This document shows positions 60,791 to 64,000 of a stretch of 64,000 bases of DNA, piece after piece (the first letter of the stretch is position 1; each line of letters starts with the position of its first letter). The notes under the pieces are model-generated. The model saw only the letters and a program-made list of their open reading frames with translations. It ran no database searches and was not told the origin of the DNA. Origin of the DNA: Volucella zonaria (taxonomy: Eukaryota > Arthropoda > Insecta > Diptera > Syrphidae); NCBI GenBank assembly GCA_963966105.1, contig CAWYQB010000365.1, positions 420,736 through 484,735 of the forward strand, in the 5' to 3' direction. Both the position numbers and the translations under genes were made by a program.

Positions 60791-63700
60791 TAAAATGGCT
60801 ATAACTCCTAAACTAGGCGTCTGCGGGGGTCATATTATGCACCAGAAAAAAGAAAATTCAAAATCTTAAAATGGCTATAACTCCTAAACTAGGCGTCTGC
60901 GGGGGTCATATTATGCACCAGAAAAAAGAAAATTCAAAATCTTAAAATGGCTATAACTCCTAAACTAGGCGTCTGCGGGGGTCATATTATGCACCAGAAA
61001 AAAGAAAATTCAAAACTTTAAAATCGCTATAACTCCTAAACTAGGCGTCTGCGGGGGTCATATTATGCACCAGAAAAAAGAAAATTCAAAATCTTAAAAT
61101 CGGCTATAACTCCTAAACTAGGCGTCTGCGGGGGTCATATTATGCACCAGAAAAAAGAAAATTCAAAATCTTAAAATCGCTATAACTCCTAAACTAGGCG
61201 TCTGCGGGGGTCATATTATGCACCAGAAAAAAGAAAATTCAAAATCTTAAAATGGCTATAACTCCTAAACTAGGCGTCTGCGGGGGTCATATTATGCACC
61301 AGAAAAAAGAAAATTCAAAATCTTAAAATCGCTATAACTCCTAAACTAGGCGTCTGCGGGGGTCATATTATGCACCAGAAAAAAGAAAATTCAAAATCTT
61401 AAAATCGCTATAACTCCTAAACTAGGCGTCTGCGGGGGTCATATTATGCACCAGAAAAAAGAAAATTCAAAATCTTAAAATGGCTATAACTCCTAAACTA
61501 GGCGTCTGCGGGGGTCATATTATGCACCAGAAAAAAGAAAATTCAAAATCTTAAAATCGCTATAACTCCTAAACTAGGCGTCTGCGGGGGTCATATTATG
61601 CACCAGAAAAAAGAAAATTCAAAATCTTAAAATGGCTATAACTCCTAAACTAGGCGTCTGCGGGGGTCATATTATGCACCAGAAAAAAGAAAATTCAAAA
61701 TCTTAAAATGGCTATAACTCCTAAACTAGGCGTCTGCGGGGGTCATATTATGCACCAGAAAAAAGAAAATTCAAAATCTTAAAATGGCTATAACTCCTAA
61801 ACTAGGCGTCTGCGGGGGTCATATTATGCACCAGAAAAAAAAATTCAAAATATTAAAATGGCTATAACTCCTAAACTAGGCGTCTGCGGGGGTCATATTA
61901 TGCACCAGAAAAAAGAAAATTCAAAATCTTAAAATGGCTATAACTCCTAAACTAGGCGTCTGCGGGGGTCATATTATGCACCAGAAAAAAGAAAATTCAA
62001 AATCTTAAAATCGCTATAACTCCTAAACTAGGCGTCTGCGGGGGTCATATTATGCACCAGAAAAAAGAAAATTCAAAATCTTAAAATGGCTATAACTCCT
62101 AAACTAGGCGTCTGCGGGGGTCATATTATGCACCAGAAAAAAGAAAATTCAAAATCTTAAAATGGCTATAACTCCTAAACTAGGCGTCTGCGGGGGTCAT
62201 ATTATGCACCAGAAAAAAAAAATTCAAAATATTAAAATGGCTATAACTCCTAAACTAGGCGTCTGCGGGGGTCATATTATGCACCAGAAAAAAGAAAATT
62301 CAAAATCTTAAAATGGCTATAACTCCTAAACTAGGCGTCTGCGGGGGTCATATTATGCACCAGAAAAAAGAAAATTCAAAATCTTAAAATGGCTATAACT
62401 CCTAAACTAGGCGTCTGCGGGGGTCATATTATGCACCAGAAAAAAGAAAGTTCAAAATCTTAAAATGGCTATAACTCCTAAACTAGGCGTCTGCGGGGGT
62501 CATATTATGCACCAGAAAAAAGAAAATTCAAAACTTTAAAATCGCTATAACTCCTAAACTAGGCGTCTGCGGGGGTCATATTATGCACCAGAAAAAAGAA
62601 AATTCAAAATCTTAAAATCGCTATAACTCCTAAACTAGGCGTCTGCGGGGGTCATATTATGCACCAGAAAAAAGAAAATTCAAAATCTTAAAATGGCTAT
62701 AACTCCTAAACTAGGCGTCTGCGGGGGTCATATTATGCACCAGAAAAAAGAAAATTCAAAATCTTAAAATGGCTATAACTCCTAAACTAGGCGTCTGCGG
62801 GGGTCATATTATGCACCAGAAAAAAGAAAATTCAAAATCTTAAAATGGCTATAACTCCTAAACTAGGCGTCTGCGGGGGTCATATTATGCACCAGAAAAA
62901 AGAAAATTCAAAATCTTAAAATCGGCTATAACTCCTAAACTAGGCGTCTGCGGGGGTCATATTATGCACCAGAAAAAAGAAAATTCAAAATCTTAAAATC
63001 GCTATAACTCCTAAACTAGGCGTCTGCGGGGGTCATATTATGCACCAGAAAAAAGAAATTCAAAATCTTAAAATCGCTATAACTCCTAAACTAGGCGTCT
63101 GCGGGGGTCATATTATGCACCAGAAAAAAGAAAATTCAAAATCTTAAAATGGCTATAACTCCTAAACTAGGCGTCTGCGGGGGTCATATTATGCACCAGA
63201 AAAAAGAAAATTCAAAATCTTAAAATCGGCTATAACTCCTAAACTAGGCGTCTGCGGGGGTCATATTATGCACCAGAAAAAAGAAAATTCAAAATCTTAA
63301 AATCGCTATAACTCCTAAACTAGGCGTCTGCGGGGGTCATATTATGCACCAGAAAAAAGAAAATTCAAAATCTTAAAATCGCTATAACTCCTAAACTAGG
63401 CGTCTGCGGGGGTCATATTATGCACCAGAAAAAAGAAAATTCAAAATCTTAAAATGGCTATAACTCCTAAACTAGGCGTCTGCGGGGGTCATATTATGCA
63501 CCAGAAAAAAGAAAATTCAAAATCTTTAAAATCGCTATAACTCCTAAACTAGGCGTCTGCGGGGGTCATATTATGCACCAGAAAAAAGAAAATTCAAAAT
63601 CTTAAAATCGCTATAACTCCTAAACTAGGCGTCTGCGGGGGTCATATTATGCACCAGAAAAAAGAAAATTCAAAATCTTAAAATGGCTATAACTCCTAAA

Positions 63701-64000
63701 CTAGGCGTCTGCGGGGGTCATATTATGCACCAGAAAAAAGAAAATTCAAAATCTTAAAATGGCTATAACTCCTAAACTAGGCGTCTGCGGGGGTCATATT
63801 ATGCACCAGAAAAAAGAAAATTCAAAACTTTAAAATCGCTATAACTCCTAAACTAGGCGTCTGCGGGGGTCATATTATGCACCAGAAAAAAGAAAATTCA
63901 AAATCTTAAAATCGCTATAACTCCTAAACTAGGCGTCTGCGGGGGTCATATTATGCACCAGAAAAAAAAAATTCAAAATATTAAAATGGCTATAACTCCT
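60791..64000 (+). repeat. Most uniform A/D-rich segment at the right end
   Basis: Nearly all monomers are standard A or D with a few B and C. Distinctive variants are three 77-bp monomers with AAATCGGCTATAAC (about 61,098, 62,920 and 63,225), one ATCTTTAAAATCG monomer (63,523), AAAGAAAGTTC (62,449) and AAAGAAATTC (63,055). The window stops inside a C-like monomer with a 10-base A run. Confidence 0.82.

Larger units (their letters stand above)
1..64000 (+). repeat. Satellite DNA array, ~76-bp monomer, spans whole window
   Basis: Every line of the sequence reads as the same monomer, head to tail in one orientation, with no unique sequence longer than a few bases. Standard length is 76 bp; 74-bp forms lack two bases of the A-tract, and scattered 75- and 77-bp forms carry single-base indels. 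About 845 copies fit the window. The window starts exactly at TGCACCAG and ends inside a monomer, so both array edges lie outside. No target-site duplications, terminal repeats or transposase-like frames are present, which argues against a transposon. In the normal frame each TGG monomer is closed by TAA after 24 codons, and 76 is not a multiple of three, so the array is non-coding. Satellite identity is certain; chromosomal location and species are not shown. Confidence 0.98.

Noticed and set aside
1..64000. CRISPR array
   Set aside because: The whole unit is conserved and there are no unique spacers; variable sites are a few linked substitutions within an A-rich tract. No cas-like genes are present.
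1..64000. CENP-B box in the CTATTCGTCTGCGGGGG variant
   Set aside because: The canonical box needs seven bases between TTCG and CGGG with an A inside; here only four separate them. The standard monomer has GGCG, not TTCG.

Overview
The window is one uninterrupted block of satellite DNA. A single monomer of about 76 bp (74, 75 and 77 bp versions occur) is repeated head to tail, always on the same strand, from base 1 to base 64,000, roughly 845 copies. The array begins before the window and runs past its end. I see no protein-coding gene, RNA gene, transposon, CRISPR array or unique DNA. An array this long and uniform points to a eukaryotic chromosome (centromeric, pericentromeric, subtelomeric or other heterochromatin). 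I do not recognise the satellite family and cannot name a species.

Numbering the monomer from TGCACCAG, it has an A-rich part (positions 9-34, four A-tracts on the + strand) and a nearly invariant part (35-76 plus 1-8). The invariant part carries two short dyads, a G5 run and two or three CpG sites; the standard monomer is about 37% GC. Most variation sits at three sites: the A-tract (A6-G-A4, or A9 in the 74-bp form), positions 25-30 (AATCTT, AACTTT or AATATT) and positions 35-37 (TGG or TCG). These are linked and give five main classes. A = 76 bp, AATCTT, TGG. B = 76 bp, AACTTT, TCG. C = 74 bp, AATATT, TGG. D = 76 bp, AATCTT, TCG. E = 76 bp, AATATT, TGG. A short (74 bp) A also occurs and is written sA. 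Private point changes add further tags, and the order of classes and tags exposes a higher-order structure.

Region by region. 1-16.7 kb is rich in C and sA monomers and built from nested block duplications: a 2.8-kb block copied 13.48 kb away, a 1.57-kb block present three times, and a 377/451-bp five- or six-monomer unit. 16.7-33.0 kb has its own tags (GCAAAAG, GCGTGGG, ATATCATG, CTATTCG) and 22- and 23-monomer higher-order repeats of 1,666 and 1,744 bp; inside the latter lies a 304-bp four-monomer repeat. 33.0-42.6 kb is less ordered, mostly A, B and D, and holds an unusually mutated island at 37.8-38.7 kb. 42.6-60.8 kb is a mosaic of blocks with GCACTAG/TTCAG, AAATAAAA, GCGGCAG and TTAAAAAATTTA tags, with copies about 0.76, 1.9, 5.0 and 11-12 kb apart. 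60.8-64 kb is the most uniform part, mainly A and D.

The pattern is what unequal crossing-over, gene conversion or replication-based amplification produces: blocks of many monomers copied as units, with point mutations and later indels marking each copy. Assembly error is a real alternative for any single long-range copy, because reads shorter than the blocks could be collapsed or misplaced.
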